From Shimia isoporae (lineage in GTDB: Bacteria > Pseudomonadota > Alphaproteobacteria > Rhodobacterales > Rhodobacteraceae), in NCBI RefSeq assembly GCF_004346865.1, contig NZ_SMGR01000005.1, positions 62,001 through 126,000 on the forward strand: DNA of 64,000 nt. The letters run 5' to 3'. Position numbers and translations under genes: made by a program. Below the pieces are notes generated by a model. The model searched no databases, had not been told where the DNA came from, and saw only the letters and a program-made list of their open reading frames with translations. This document shows positions 1-8,066 of the stretch, piece after piece. Within the stretch, counting starts at the first letter, position 1; each line of letters begins with the position of its first letter.

Positions 1-99
1 CTGAGAGAGATTAAGACGCTCGGAGGCGGCGTGGAACGACCCGGTTTCCTTCACGGCGAGAAACGCTTCCAGATCGCCGAAATCATAATTGATGCTCAT
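1..99 (-). CDS. LysR-family transcriptional regulator, N-terminal fragment
   Basis: The minus strand from the ATG at 97-99 encodes 33 residues that run off the left edge. They begin MSINYDFGDLEAFLAVKETG and continue with SFHAASERLNLSQ, the typical first helices of a LysR winged helix-turn-helix (an L-x-x-F-L-A-V start, then G-S-F-x-x-A-A-x-x-L-x-x-S-Q). The gene is divergent from tcuA with an 80-bp gap, the usual arrangement for a LysR activator of the neighbouring catabolic operon (compare TcuR of tricarballylate operons). Only the DNA-binding start is visible, so the effector domain and exact subfamily are unknown. Confidence 0.85.
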   Translation of the reverse strand, partial: MSINYDFGDLEAFLAVKETGSFHAASERLNLSQ

Positions 100-125
100 G
101 GCGCATCAATCCTCCACAATCAGAC

Positions 126-136
126 ATTTGTCAAAT
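126..136. promoter_or_regulatory. Palindrome in the LysR/tcuA divergent promoter region
   Basis: The 80-bp gap between the divergent LysR gene and tcuA contains the perfect 11-bp palindrome ATTTGTCAAAT. AT-rich interrupted dyads of this kind fit LysR recognition boxes. Its position between the two starts makes it the best operator candidate here; no binding data can be inferred beyond that. Confidence 0.45.
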
Positions 137-179
137 CAACATAGCAGGCGTACCCAGGAAACAGCCAAGGAAACAAGCC

Positions 180-1562
180 ATGACGCAATATGATATCGCT
201 GTGATAGGCGGCGGAAACGCAGCCCTTTGCGCAGCCATGACAGCCGCCGAGGCCGGTGCCAAAGTTCTTATTCTGGAAACCGCGCCAAAGGCATATCGCG
301 GGGGGAACTCGCGGCACACCCGCAATTTCCGCTGTATGCACAGCGCCCCTCTCGGCCCTCTCGTAGACAGCTACTCTGAGGACGAGTACTTCGACGACCT
401 GATGAAGGTCACCAAGGGCAAGACCGACGAAACCCTCGCTCGATTGGCCATTCGCACGTCCGAAGAATGCCTTCCTTGGATGGAAGAACACGGCGTGCGT
501 TTCCAGCCCAGCCTGTCCGGCACACTCTCTCTGGCGCGCACAAACGCCTTTTTCATGGGCGGTGGCAAAAGCTTGGTGAACGCTTACTACCGAACCGCCG
601 AGAAGCTCGGCGTGGATGTGTTGTACGAGGCGGCAGTGACCCATCTGGAACTCGATGGCGACCGCATCGCATGGGTCGACTACACCCACGAAGGCCAACC
701 GCACCGCATCAGCCCCAAATCGGTCGTCGTCGCATCCGGCGGGTTTCAGGCCGACACCGACTGGCTCACCCGTGCTTGGGGTCCCGCAGCCAAGAACTTC
801 CTGATCCGTGGCACACCCTACAACCGAGGGGTCGTGCTGGCCGACCTTCTGGAACAAGGCATCAATCAGGTGGGTGACGCGGACCAGTGTCACGCTGTCG
901 CCATCGACGGCCGCGCTCCCAAGTTTGACGGAGGCATTGTAACGCGCCTTGACTGCGTACCTTTCTCGATCGTTGTCAACAAAGAGGCCGAGCGCTTTTA
1001 TGACGAGGGCGAAGATGTCTGGCCAAAGCGTTATGCCATATGGGGCAGACTCGTGGCCGCACAACCCGATCAGGTCGGCCATGTGGTGATCGACAGCAAA
1101 TCCATCGACCTTTTTATGCCCTCGGTTTTCCCGCCGCTCAAAGCTGACACCCTCGAAGATCTCGCAGAACTGATGGGAATTGACGGCTCCAAACTCAAAG
1201 CCACAGTCGATACCTTCAATGACGCCTGCGGTGACACGTCCGGTTTCCATCCGACCGAACTCGACGGCGTCGCCACCTCCGGCCTGACGCCGCCCAAAAC
1301 CAACTGGGCCCGCCCGATCACCGAGCCCCCGTTTTACGGGTACTCGTTGCGCACCGGTGTGACCTTCACCTACCTCGGCCTCAAAGTCGACGAAAACGCC
1401 CAGTGCAGCACCGCCAACGGCCCCGTCAAAAACCTGTGGGCCGCCGGAGAAACCATGGCCGGATCCATTCTCGGACAGGGCTATCTCGCCGGTTACGGCA
1501 TGACCATCGGAACCGTCTTCGGACGCATCGCAGGCCGGGAGGCCGCCGCCCATGCAAGTTGA
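180..1562 (+). CDS. tcuA: FAD-dependent tricarballylate dehydrogenase TcuA
   Basis: A 460-residue flavoprotein of the FAD_binding_2 (succinate dehydrogenase/fumarate reductase flavoprotein) superfamily. Residues 5-25 form the dinucleotide-binding fold with a G-G-G-N turn at 10-13. The C-terminal FAD site reads W-A-A-G-E at 420-424, followed by the Gly-rich stretch to about 445. Family knowledge: TcuA oxidises tricarballylate to cis-aconitate and passes electrons from FADH2 to TcuB. The start follows an AAGGA ribosome site 8 nt upstream. The 3' end overlaps tcuB by 11 bp, so the two are translationally coupled. The TTT transporter and PrpF-like gene nearby support a tricarboxylic acid substrate. 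An alternative is another FAD-dependent organic acid dehydrogenase of the same subfamily. Confidence 0.85.
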   Translation: MTQYDIAVIGGGNAALCAAMTAAEAGAKVLILETAPKAYRGGNSRHTRNFRCMHSAPLGPLVDSYSEDEYFDDLMKVTKGKTDETLARLAIRTSEECLPWMEEHGVRFQPSLSGTLSLARTNAFFMGGGKSLVNAYYRTAEKLGVDVLYEAAVTHLELDGDRIAWVDYTHEGQPHRISPKSVVVASGGFQADTDWLTRAWGPAAKNFLIRGTPYNRGVVLADLLEQGINQVGDADQCHAVAIDGRAPKFDGGIVTRLDCVPFSIVVNKEAERFYDEGEDVWPKRYAIWGRLVAAQPDQVGHVVIDSKSIDLFMPSVFPPLKADTLEDLAELMGIDGSKLKATVDTFNDACGDTSGFHPTELDGVATSGLTPPKTNWARPITEPPFYGYSLRTGVTFTYLGLKVDENAQCSTANGPVKNLWAAGETMAGSILGQGYLAGYGMTIGTVFGRIAGREAAAHAS

Positions 1563-2622
1563 TCTAATTCAGGAAGCCCGCCGTCAGGCCGAAATCTGCA
1601 ACGCCTGCCGCTATTGCGAGGGCTATTGTTCGGTCTTTCCCTCCCTGCACGCCAACCGGTCCTTCAGCGACGGTGACATCACGCAGCTGGCAAACCTCTG
1701 CCACAACTGCCGGGGTTGCTACTATGCGTGCCAATACACCGCCCCGCACGAGTTTGACCTGAACCTTCCTGCGGCATTGGCCGAAGTGCGCCGCGACAGC
1801 TGGGAAACCTATGCTTGGCCGCAGCCGCTGGCCCGTCGTTTCAACACCCACGGTGCCGCAATCGCATTGGCGCTGGTCCTCGGGTTCGCCCTTCTCTTTG
1901 CAGCCATCAAAGCCCTCGGCTCGGCGGGGGGCGAAGGCTTCTACGCAGTCCTGTCCCACAACGCCATGGTCGCAATCTTCGCGCCGGCCTTCCTCCTGCC
2001 CCTCGTCAGCATCGTCATCGGTCTGCGCAGGTATTGGCGCGACGTAGGTGGCCAACGCCTCACACTTGCGGATATCACAGGCGCTTTCGGACGGGCCGCC
2101 AGGATGCAAGATCTTGCAGCTGGTCACGGGGAAGGCTGCAACTTCGAAGACGAAGACCGTTTCAGCCAGGGCCGTCGCCACGTGCATCAGGCCATCATGT
2201 ATGGGTTCCTGTTGTGCTTCGCCTCGACCTCATCGGCCACTGTGCTGCACTATGTCTTCGACATGCCCGCGCCCTACGCATTGTTTTCTCTGCCGAAGCT
2301 GCTTGGTATCTCCGGAGGTCTCCTGTTGACCTTTGGCTGCGCAGGGATGGTCGCCCTGAAACTTAAATCGGACCGTCACGTCGGCGATGTCAAAGCTTTC
2401 GGCGGCGACATCGCGTTCATCACGCTACTAGGCTTTGTCGGGCTCTCAGGTCTGGCGCTTTATGCTCTTGGCAGCACCCCTGCGATGCCGGCACTGCTGG
2501 CAATTCACCTGGGGGCCGTGCTCACATTCTTCCTGCTCACGCCTTTCACAAAAATGGCGCACGGCTTCTTCCGCCTGACCGCCTTGATCCGTGACGCCCA
2601 GCGCAAACGCCTGTCCCAATAA
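1552..2622 (+). CDS. tcuB: Tricarballylate utilisation Fe-S membrane protein TcuB
   Basis: A 356-residue protein of the TcuB/CitB family. Two ferredoxin-type C-x2-C-x2-C-x3-C motifs are visible at Cys16-19-22-26 and Cys50-53-56-60, so it can carry two 4Fe-4S clusters. From about residue 105 the chain is a membrane domain of roughly six helices. In Salmonella TcuB reoxidises the reduced FAD of TcuA and delivers the electrons to the quinone pool. The gene overlaps tcuA by 11 bp and ends at a clear terminator. Length is close to characterised TcuB proteins. Confidence 0.85.
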   Translation: MQVDLIQEARRQAEICNACRYCEGYCSVFPSLHANRSFSDGDITQLANLCHNCRGCYYACQYTAPHEFDLNLPAALAEVRRDSWETYAWPQPLARRFNTHGAAIALALVLGFALLFAAIKALGSAGGEGFYAVLSHNAMVAIFAPAFLLPLVSIVIGLRRYWRDVGGQRLTLADITGAFGRAARMQDLAAGHGEGCNFEDEDRFSQGRRHVHQAIMYGFLLCFASTSSATVLHYVFDMPAPYALFSLPKLLGISGGLLLTFGCAGMVALKLKSDRHVGDVKAFGGDIAFITLLGFVGLSGLALYALGSTPAMPALLAIHLGAVLTFFLLTPFTKMAHGFFRLTALIRDAQRKRLSQ

Positions 2623-2647
2623 GGTTTTTCAATCACGAAAACTAAGG

Positions 2648-2678
2648 GTCGTGCGGGTTCACGCCCGCGCGACTTTTT
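2648..2678 (+). terminator. Rho-independent terminator of tcuAB overlapping the kinase 3' end
   Basis: GTCGTGCGGG (2648-2657) pairs with CCCGCGCGAC (2664-2673) with one G-T wobble and a 6-nt loop, followed by TTTTT at 2674-2678. It lies 26 bp after the tcuB stop. The right half of the stem is also the last codons of the converging sensor kinase gene, so the DNA is used twice. Confidence 0.7.
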
Positions 2679-4056
2679 CACGTCGGAGACTCAGTGTCAG
2701 GCTCGCGCCCTCTGCCACATCATCAATCGACAAGGCTCCACCTTGACGCTCTGCAACCGACACCGCGATCGCCAGCCCCAAACCACTGCCATCGTTCGAA
2801 GAAACCTGCGAAAAACGTCCCAGCGCCACTTCACGATCCGAAGGTGACAATCCGCGACCGTCATCCCTGACGGAAACGCTGACAACGTCTTGCGATGCCT
2901 GCATTTCGACCAGAACAGACGCCAAGTCCGGCCCGCCGTGTTTCAACGCATTGTCGATCAGATTTTTGATCGCCTCGCCGATGAATACCCTGTCGCCACG
3001 CACCGGCACCGGATGCTCCGGCAGGATCAACTCGAACTCAACGCCTCGGGACAGGATTTCCGGCGCAGCCTCGGCACAGATCGTCTGCACGTGTTCTGTC
3101 AGATCAAACTGCTCCTGATGTCCATCGTCCGAAATGTGACGCAGGCGCTCCAGTGAAAGCAGCTGATCTGCCACCCGCGCGGAGGATCGCGCAGCCGCCA
3201 CCATTTCATCCGTGCGCCGTTCTCGCTCTGCCTCGTTGGGGGCATCCCGCACCGCTTCAGCCATCGATTGAACCGCAGCAGCCGGATTGCGCAGCTGATG
3301 GGCCGCATCGGAGATAAAGTCCTGATGCGCTTTGATACTGCTTTCGACCTGCCCAAACAGCTGGTTGAGCGTCCGAACAATACCGCGCGTCTCGGCGGGC
3401 ACCACGCGCTTGATCCGGCTCAGATCATTGGGGGATCGGATCGAAATCGCGTCCTGCAAATCCGTGAGCGGCCGCAAACCCAGCTTCACGCCAAACCAAA
3501 CCACCAACACAAGAGTCGTAAGCAACCCGCCAATCAAGGCTGCCGACCGGATCACCAACTCACGCACGAACGCGTCTCTGTCCGCGATACGCTGCCAGAC
3601 AGTTACCGTGGCATCCCCAGTAAGGTTTTCAATCGTGATCCGCTCTGCAACCTGTAAGACACGCACATCCTCGCCACGATACCGCGCCTCAAAGAAACGA
3701 GGGTCAAACAAGCTGGTCGCACGGCTGTCGGGGTTTACTGGAGGATAGGCGTAACCCGTCACGTAAATTCCGCCCGGACCGGTCGCGTGGTAAAAAACCT
3801 CGCCGCCAGAGGCATCACGGATGAGATCACGCGTGGAAGGAAGGATCGCATCACCCTCGGACAGAACCACATCTCGGGAAATCGCAAGAGCCGCAGCCAG
3901 AAGGCTGCGGTCGAACAGTTCCTCCGCCGTTTGTTGGGCGACGCCAACACGCCAAACGCCCAGAACAATCCCCATAGCCAACAGAGGGGTCAGGATCACC
4001 ACCAATAGGCGCACCCGCAGCGACGCGCGTCGCATCAGATGGACCGCAGGGCGCAT
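2659..4056 (-). CDS. tctE: Sensor histidine kinase, TctE-like
   Basis: A 465-residue membrane sensor kinase. Membrane segments lie at about 16-36 and 171-193, flanking a periplasmic sensor region of about 130 residues (the 2CSK_N type found in TctE kinases). A HisKA domain follows with phospho-acceptor His253 in the D-A-A-H-Q-L-R-N-P motif, then the HATPase domain with D-D-G-R-G-L and G-S-G-L-G-L-A-I near the C terminus. The start overlaps the stop of the response regulator by one base (TGATG), so they form one operon. In the known TctD/TctE system the pair senses external tricarboxylates and activates the tct transporter, which is divergent here. Confidence 0.85.
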   Translation of the reverse strand: MRPAVHLMRRASLRVRLLVVILTPLLAMGIVLGVWRVGVAQQTAEELFDRSLLAAALAISRDVVLSEGDAILPSTRDLIRDASGGEVFYHATGPGGIYVTGYAYPPVNPDSRATSLFDPRFFEARYRGEDVRVLQVAERITIENLTGDATVTVWQRIADRDAFVRELVIRSAALIGGLLTTLVLVVWFGVKLGLRPLTDLQDAISIRSPNDLSRIKRVVPAETRGIVRTLNQLFGQVESSIKAHQDFISDAAHQLRNPAAAVQSMAEAVRDAPNEAERERRTDEMVAAARSSARVADQLLSLERLRHISDDGHQEQFDLTEHVQTICAEAAPEILSRGVEFELILPEHPVPVRGDRVFIGEAIKNLIDNALKHGGPDLASVLVEMQASQDVVSVSVRDDGRGLSPSDREVALGRFSQVSSNDGSGLGLAIAVSVAERQGGALSIDDVAEGASLTLSLRREKVARA

Positions 4057-4724
4057 CAGCCGACAACTTCCAGCATGTAGCCCAGACCGCGGGCAGTTTT
4101 GATCGACAGGCCGTAGTCCGCAATTCGTTTGCGCAATCGAGAGACATGCGGCTCGATTGCACTGTCTTCCACCTCAGCCCCGACGCCGTAAACGTGCTCG
4201 ATCAAGTGGGCCTTGGACACAATTCGGCCGCGCCGCTCGATCAGGCACTCCAAAACTGCGGCCTCCTTTCTCGGAACGTCCAGCGCCACACCTGCCGCGC
4301 TCACCTTTCGGTTGGCGCGATCGAATTCCAGCCGACCGATGGTTTCAAGACTGGCGAAATCAAGGTTCTTGCGCCGCGACAACGCCCGGATACGCGCTTC
4401 AAGCTCGTCCATTTCGAACGGCTTTACGAGATAATCGTCCGCGCCTGTGTCCAATCCCGTGATCCGGTCACTCAGCTCCCCCCGAGCGGTCAGCAGAATA
4501 ACAGGCGTACCGTCGTCGCGCAGCCGCATAGCGCGCAACACATCGAGCCCGGATTTTTCAGGGAGATTGATGTCCAACACGACCAGGTCAGCGCCTTCCT
4601 GTGCCAGAAACCGGTCAGCACTTGCCCCGTCATTGAGCACATCTGCTGCATGCCCGCGATCCCTCAGCCGGTAAGCAATCGCATTGGCCAGCGCTTCATT
4701 GTCCTCGACGATCACGATCCGCAT
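4056..4724 (-). CDS. tctD: OmpR-family response regulator, TctD-like
   Basis: A 222-residue regulator with a receiver domain (acidic Asp8, phospho-acceptor Asp51, Lys101) and a C-terminal OmpR/PhoB winged helix ending R-G-L-G-Y-M-L. The ATG at 4724 is chosen; a TTG five codons upstream is in frame but starts before the conserved M-R-I-V-I-V-E-D. It is the first gene of the two-gene operon with the kinase. It is divergent from the TTT solute-binding protein gene across about 136 bp, so direct control of that promoter is the natural inference. Confidence 0.87.
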   Translation of the reverse strand: MRIVIVEDNEALANAIAYRLRDRGHAADVLNDGASADRFLAQEGADLVVLDINLPEKSGLDVLRAMRLRDDGTPVILLTARGELSDRITGLDTGADDYLVKPFEMDELEARIRALSRRKNLDFASLETIGRLEFDRANRKVSAAGVALDVPRKEAAVLECLIERRGRIVSKAHLIEHVYGVGAEVEDSAIEPHVSRLRKRIADYGLSIKTARGLGYMLEVVG

Positions 4725-4780
4725 TTTTTGATTCCGCAAGCTTGGCGCAAGGTTGGCTTACCATGATCGGCAGATCACGA

Positions 4781-4795
4781 GGGGAATCAATCCCC
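4781..4795. promoter_or_regulatory. Inverted repeat between tctD and tctC
   Basis: GGGGA-ATCAA-TCCCC lies in the divergent promoter region of the response regulator and the solute-binding protein genes, 66 bp before the tctC start. It is a candidate operator for the adjacent TctD-like regulator. OmpR-family sites are more often direct repeats, so the assignment is weak. Confidence 0.3.
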
Positions 4796-4860
4796 GAATT
4801 TGGCATTCGCAAAGACGATGAGGACGACAGCGCGAATGTCTGGTCTAAAGGGAGGAACCA

Positions 4861-5949
4861 ATGACCATCGCAAAATTCACCCGCCGTGCGGTTGCCGGTA
4901 TGATCGCTGCCGCAGGCCTGGCTTTTCCGGCCTCGGCCGAAGTCGATTTCTCCGGCAAGACCATTGAATGGGTGATCCCGTTCTCTGAAACCGGCGGATC
5001 GGCCAAGTGGGCCAACTTCTTTGCACCGCTCCTGTCCGAAGCCCTTCCGGGCCAGCCGACAGTGGTCGTCAAATTCATGCCGGGCGCAGGCTCGACCAAA
5101 GGCGCAAACTGGTTCCAAAAGGAAAAACACAAAGACGGCACGCTGCTTTTCGGCACGTCCGGGTCCACCCAGTTCCCCTACCTGCTTGGTGATCCCCGTG
5201 TCCGCTATGAATACAACGACTGGAACCCGGTCATGGCATCCGGCACAGGCGGTGTTGCATATTTGAACGCCGAGGATGGCGCCAAGTTCGACGGCTCCGC
5301 CAACATGTTGCAGGACGTCGACTTCATCTACGGGTCGCAGGGGGCCACCCGTTTGGACCTCGTGCCGCTTCTGGCGTGGAAAATGCTGGGCATGAACGTC
5401 GAGCCTGTTTTCGGCATCAAGGGTCGCGGCGACGGCCGCCTGATGTTTGAGCGCGGCGAAGCCACCATCGACTATCAGACCTCCTCCGGATACCTCAAAG
5501 GCTCTGCCGAAATGGTGGAAGCCGGTCAGGCAGTGCCGATGATGACCTGGGGCTCTCTGGATGCGGATGGCAACATCGTGCGCGACCCGACTTTCCCGGA
5601 AATCGCAACCTTCAAAGAGGTGTGCGAAGCAACCGATGGCTGTGAAACCTCCGGCGAGCAATGGGACGCATGGAAAGCCTTCTTCGTTGCAGGTTTCCCG
5701 GTTCAGAAACTGGCCTTCCTGCCCGCTGGCACGCCGCAGGATGTGATCGACACGTACACCAAAGCGTTTGAAGACGTGGTGGCCCGCGCCGACTTCCCGG
5801 AGATCTCCTCCAAACGCGTCGGTAAATACTCCGTCTTTACCGGCGCAGGTGCGCAATCCGCACTCGGTACAGCCACCAATGTTCCCGACAGCGCCAAGTC
5901 CTATGTCGTGAACTGGCTCAAAGAAGACTACGGCGTCGAGCTCAAGTAA
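4861..5949 (+). CDS. tctC: TTT transporter solute-binding protein TctC
   Basis: A 362-residue periplasmic binding protein of the Bug/TctC family. Residues 1-26 are a signal peptide (K-F-T-R-R-A start, hydrophobic core, cleavage near A-S-A-E). The mature chain starts with D-F-S-G-K-T-I-E-W-V-I-P-F and has M-P-G-A-G-S around residue 78, the ligand-contact motif of the family. A strong GGGAGG site precedes the ATG. The gene is followed by a GC hairpin and then the transporter gene, which fits over-expression of the binding protein relative to the membrane subunit. The ligand is inferred to be a tricarboxylate such as tricarballylate, citrate or aconitate, from gene context only. Confidence 0.88.
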   Translation: MTIAKFTRRAVAGMIAAAGLAFPASAEVDFSGKTIEWVIPFSETGGSAKWANFFAPLLSEALPGQPTVVVKFMPGAGSTKGANWFQKEKHKDGTLLFGTSGSTQFPYLLGDPRVRYEYNDWNPVMASGTGGVAYLNAEDGAKFDGSANMLQDVDFIYGSQGATRLDLVPLLAWKMLGMNVEPVFGIKGRGDGRLMFERGEATIDYQTSSGYLKGSAEMVEAGQAVPMMTWGSLDADGNIVRDPTFPEIATFKEVCEATDGCETSGEQWDAWKAFFVAGFPVQKLAFLPAGTPQDVIDTYTKAFEDVVARADFPEISSKRVGKYSVFTGAGAQSALGTATNVPDSAKSYVVNWLKEDYGVELK

Positions 5950-5962
5950 GCCCACGCCGACA

Positions 5963-5993
5963 GGGACGGCCCCAACCCCTCTTGGGCCGTCCC
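5963..5993 (+). terminator. Intra-operon hairpin between tctC and tctAB
   Basis: GGGACGGCCC (5963-5972) and GGGCCGTCCC (5984-5993) form a perfect 10-bp stem with an 11-nt loop. There is no long U-tract right after it, so it may act as a partial terminator or as a 3' stabiliser of the tctC message. Confidence 0.6.
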
Positions 5994-6028
5994 CTCTTCC
6001 CTGATTTTTCCAAAGAAAGGCGGCTCCG

Positions 6029-8065
6029 ATGGAGGCTTTCGCCACAGCTCTTCCCGCGCTCTCTGACGCGTGGGCTCTGATCCTGCAACCTGTTGTTCTG
6101 GGCTATCTGGTGCTCGGCGTCGTCATGGGCCTCGCCGTCGGCGTTTTCCCTGGCCTTGGTGGGATCGCAGGCTTGTCGCTCCTGCTGCCTTTCATGTTCG
6201 GGATGGAACCCGTGTACGGTCTCGCCCTCATGATCGGTATGGTCGCAGTGGTGCCGACCTCCGACACTTTCGCCTCCGTGCTGATGGGCATACCAGGAAG
6301 TTCCGCTTCGCAGGCCACTGTTCTGGACGGCTTCCCGCTGGCCAAGAAAGGCGAAGCCGCACGAGCGCTCTCTGCGGCTTTTGCCTCATCGCTTTTCGGC
6401 GGGCTGGTCGGCGCAGCCTTCCTGACCGTTTTCATTCTCGTCGCGCGCCCGATCGTGCTGGCCTTCGGACTGCCCGAGATGCTGATGATTACCATCCTCG
6501 GCCTCTCCATGGTGGCGATTTTGGCCGGACGCATTCCGCTCAAGGGGCTGGCGGCGGCAGGGCTCGGCCTGATGATCGGCACCATTGGCGAGGCGGACGC
6601 TGGTGGCAGCCTGCGCATGTCCACTTATGACATCCCCTATCTTACGGACGGGCTGAAGCTCGTCATTGTCGGCCTCGGTATCTTTGCGGTGCCGGAAATC
6701 GTGTCGCTGCTCCGGCAGGACCGTGCAATCGCCAAAGGCGCAAGCTTGGGTGCCGGCTGGATGGATGGCATCAAAGACTGGTTCGCCAACAAATGGCTGT
6801 CGGTCCGCTGTTCCCTGATCGGCGTGACCGTGGGCATCATCCCCGGTCTCGGTGGCTCGGTTGTGGACTGGATCGCCTACGGCCATTCGGTGCAATCCAC
6901 CAAGGACAAATCCAATTTCGGCAAAGGCGAAGTGCGCGGCGTGATCGGGCCGGAGAGCTCCAACAACGCCAAGGAAGGGGGCGGCCTGGTCCCCACCCTT
7001 CTCTTCGGCATCCCCGGTTCCGGCTCCATGGCCATTTTCATCGGCGCAGTCGCGCTTCTTGGCTCCGGCGACATCGAAGTTGGCCCGGGCATGCTCAAGA
7101 ACAACCTCGACATCACCTATTCCATCGTCTGGCTGCTCGCATTGGCCAACGTGGTGGGAACGTTGCTGTGCATCGCAGCCTCAGGCGGTATCGCAAAGCT
7201 GACCACCATCCGTTTCACCTATCTGGCGCCGTTCCTGTTCATGCTGATCAGCTTCGCTGCCTTCCAGTCCGGCCAGAACTTCGAAGACCTACTGGCCCTC
7301 TTCGTGATCGGCCTCATCGGCATCTTCCTACGTCGCTTCGACTGGTCGCGCCCCGCGTTCCTGATCGGGTTCGTCCTGTCCAATCCGGTCGAGAAATTCA
7401 CCAACCAGGCGTTCCAGATCGCGTCTTTCCGGTTCCGCAAGAGCTTTGATGCGGGCATCGAGTATATCTTCTCGCCCATCGTGATCGTGCTGATCATCAT
7501 CACAGTCTTGTCGGTGGTCATCGGCATTCGTCAGGCCAAATCCATCATGGCCGAAGGCGAGGTTCAATCCGGTTCCAAACGCGCGCCAATTGTTTTCCTG
7601 ATGGTGATCATCGCCTACCTCGTGGCCGCGTTGATCAACGCCAACATGATCCCCGACTACAATATGACCGACAAGGTAATCCCCCTTGTAGTCGGAGGCT
7701 TCTCGCTGCTCTGCTGCCTGATCCTGATGGTACAAATGATGCGCCGCCCCGAAGGCGACAGCATCTTTGCCGACAAGGAAGTCGCAGGTGAAGACGCCGA
7801 CGCGCCCTACGGCCTGTGGTCCACATTGGCGTGGTTTGCCGCCTTGATTGCGGGAACCGCAGTGGTCGGCTTCATCCTCGCGCTCGTCGCCTTTCTGGTC
7901 GCCTTCTTCCGCGTCAGGGCGCAAGCAAGCTGGCCCAAAACCCTCATCCTCACTGCCTGCGGCATCGGCCTGATGTGCTTCATGGCGGGCATCCTGAACC
8001 GCGACTTCCCACCCGGCCTGCTGCAATCCGCAGTCGACCTGCCGTGGCCGCTCGGAGGCAACTGA
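6029..8065 (+). CDS. tctA: TTT transporter membrane protein, TctA fused to TctB
   Basis: A 678-residue polytopic membrane protein. Residues 1 to about 500 match TctA, with the repeated G-L-x-x-G-x-x-P-G-L-G-G type motifs near 34-46 and 270-285 and about a dozen hydrophobic segments. From about residue 520 a second region with four membrane helices resembles TctB, the small subunit that is normally separate (about 150 residues). Known TctA proteins are about 500 residues, so this is a natural fusion. With TctC it forms a secondary cation-coupled importer. The stop at 8065 is one base before the next start, so the operon continues. Confidence 0.85.
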   Translation: MEAFATALPALSDAWALILQPVVLGYLVLGVVMGLAVGVFPGLGGIAGLSLLLPFMFGMEPVYGLALMIGMVAVVPTSDTFASVLMGIPGSSASQATVLDGFPLAKKGEAARALSAAFASSLFGGLVGAAFLTVFILVARPIVLAFGLPEMLMITILGLSMVAILAGRIPLKGLAAAGLGLMIGTIGEADAGGSLRMSTYDIPYLTDGLKLVIVGLGIFAVPEIVSLLRQDRAIAKGASLGAGWMDGIKDWFANKWLSVRCSLIGVTVGIIPGLGGSVVDWIAYGHSVQSTKDKSNFGKGEVRGVIGPESSNNAKEGGGLVPTLLFGIPGSGSMAIFIGAVALLGSGDIEVGPGMLKNNLDITYSIVWLLALANVVGTLLCIAASGGIAKLTTIRFTYLAPFLFMLISFAAFQSGQNFEDLLALFVIGLIGIFLRRFDWSRPAFLIGFVLSNPVEKFTNQAFQIASFRFRKSFDAGIEYIFSPIVIVLIIITVLSVVIGIRQAKSIMAEGEVQSGSKRAPIVFLMVIIAYLVAALINANMIPDYNMTDKVIPLVVGGFSLLCCLILMVQMMRRPEGDSIFADKEVAGEDADAPYGLWSTLAWFAALIAGTAVVGFILALVAFLVAFFRVRAQASWPKTLILTACGIGLMCFMAGILNRDFPPGLLQSAVDLPWPLGGN

Positions 8066-8066
8066 T

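Noticed and set aside
120-1553. Long reading frame antisense to tcuA
   Set aside because: It mirrors the codon structure of a well-identified GC-rich gene, has no recognisable domain and covers the divergent promoter.
4696-6045. Long reading frame antisense to tctC
   Set aside because: It is a GC-rich shadow of a clear solute-binding protein gene, Cys/His/Gly-rich without family features.
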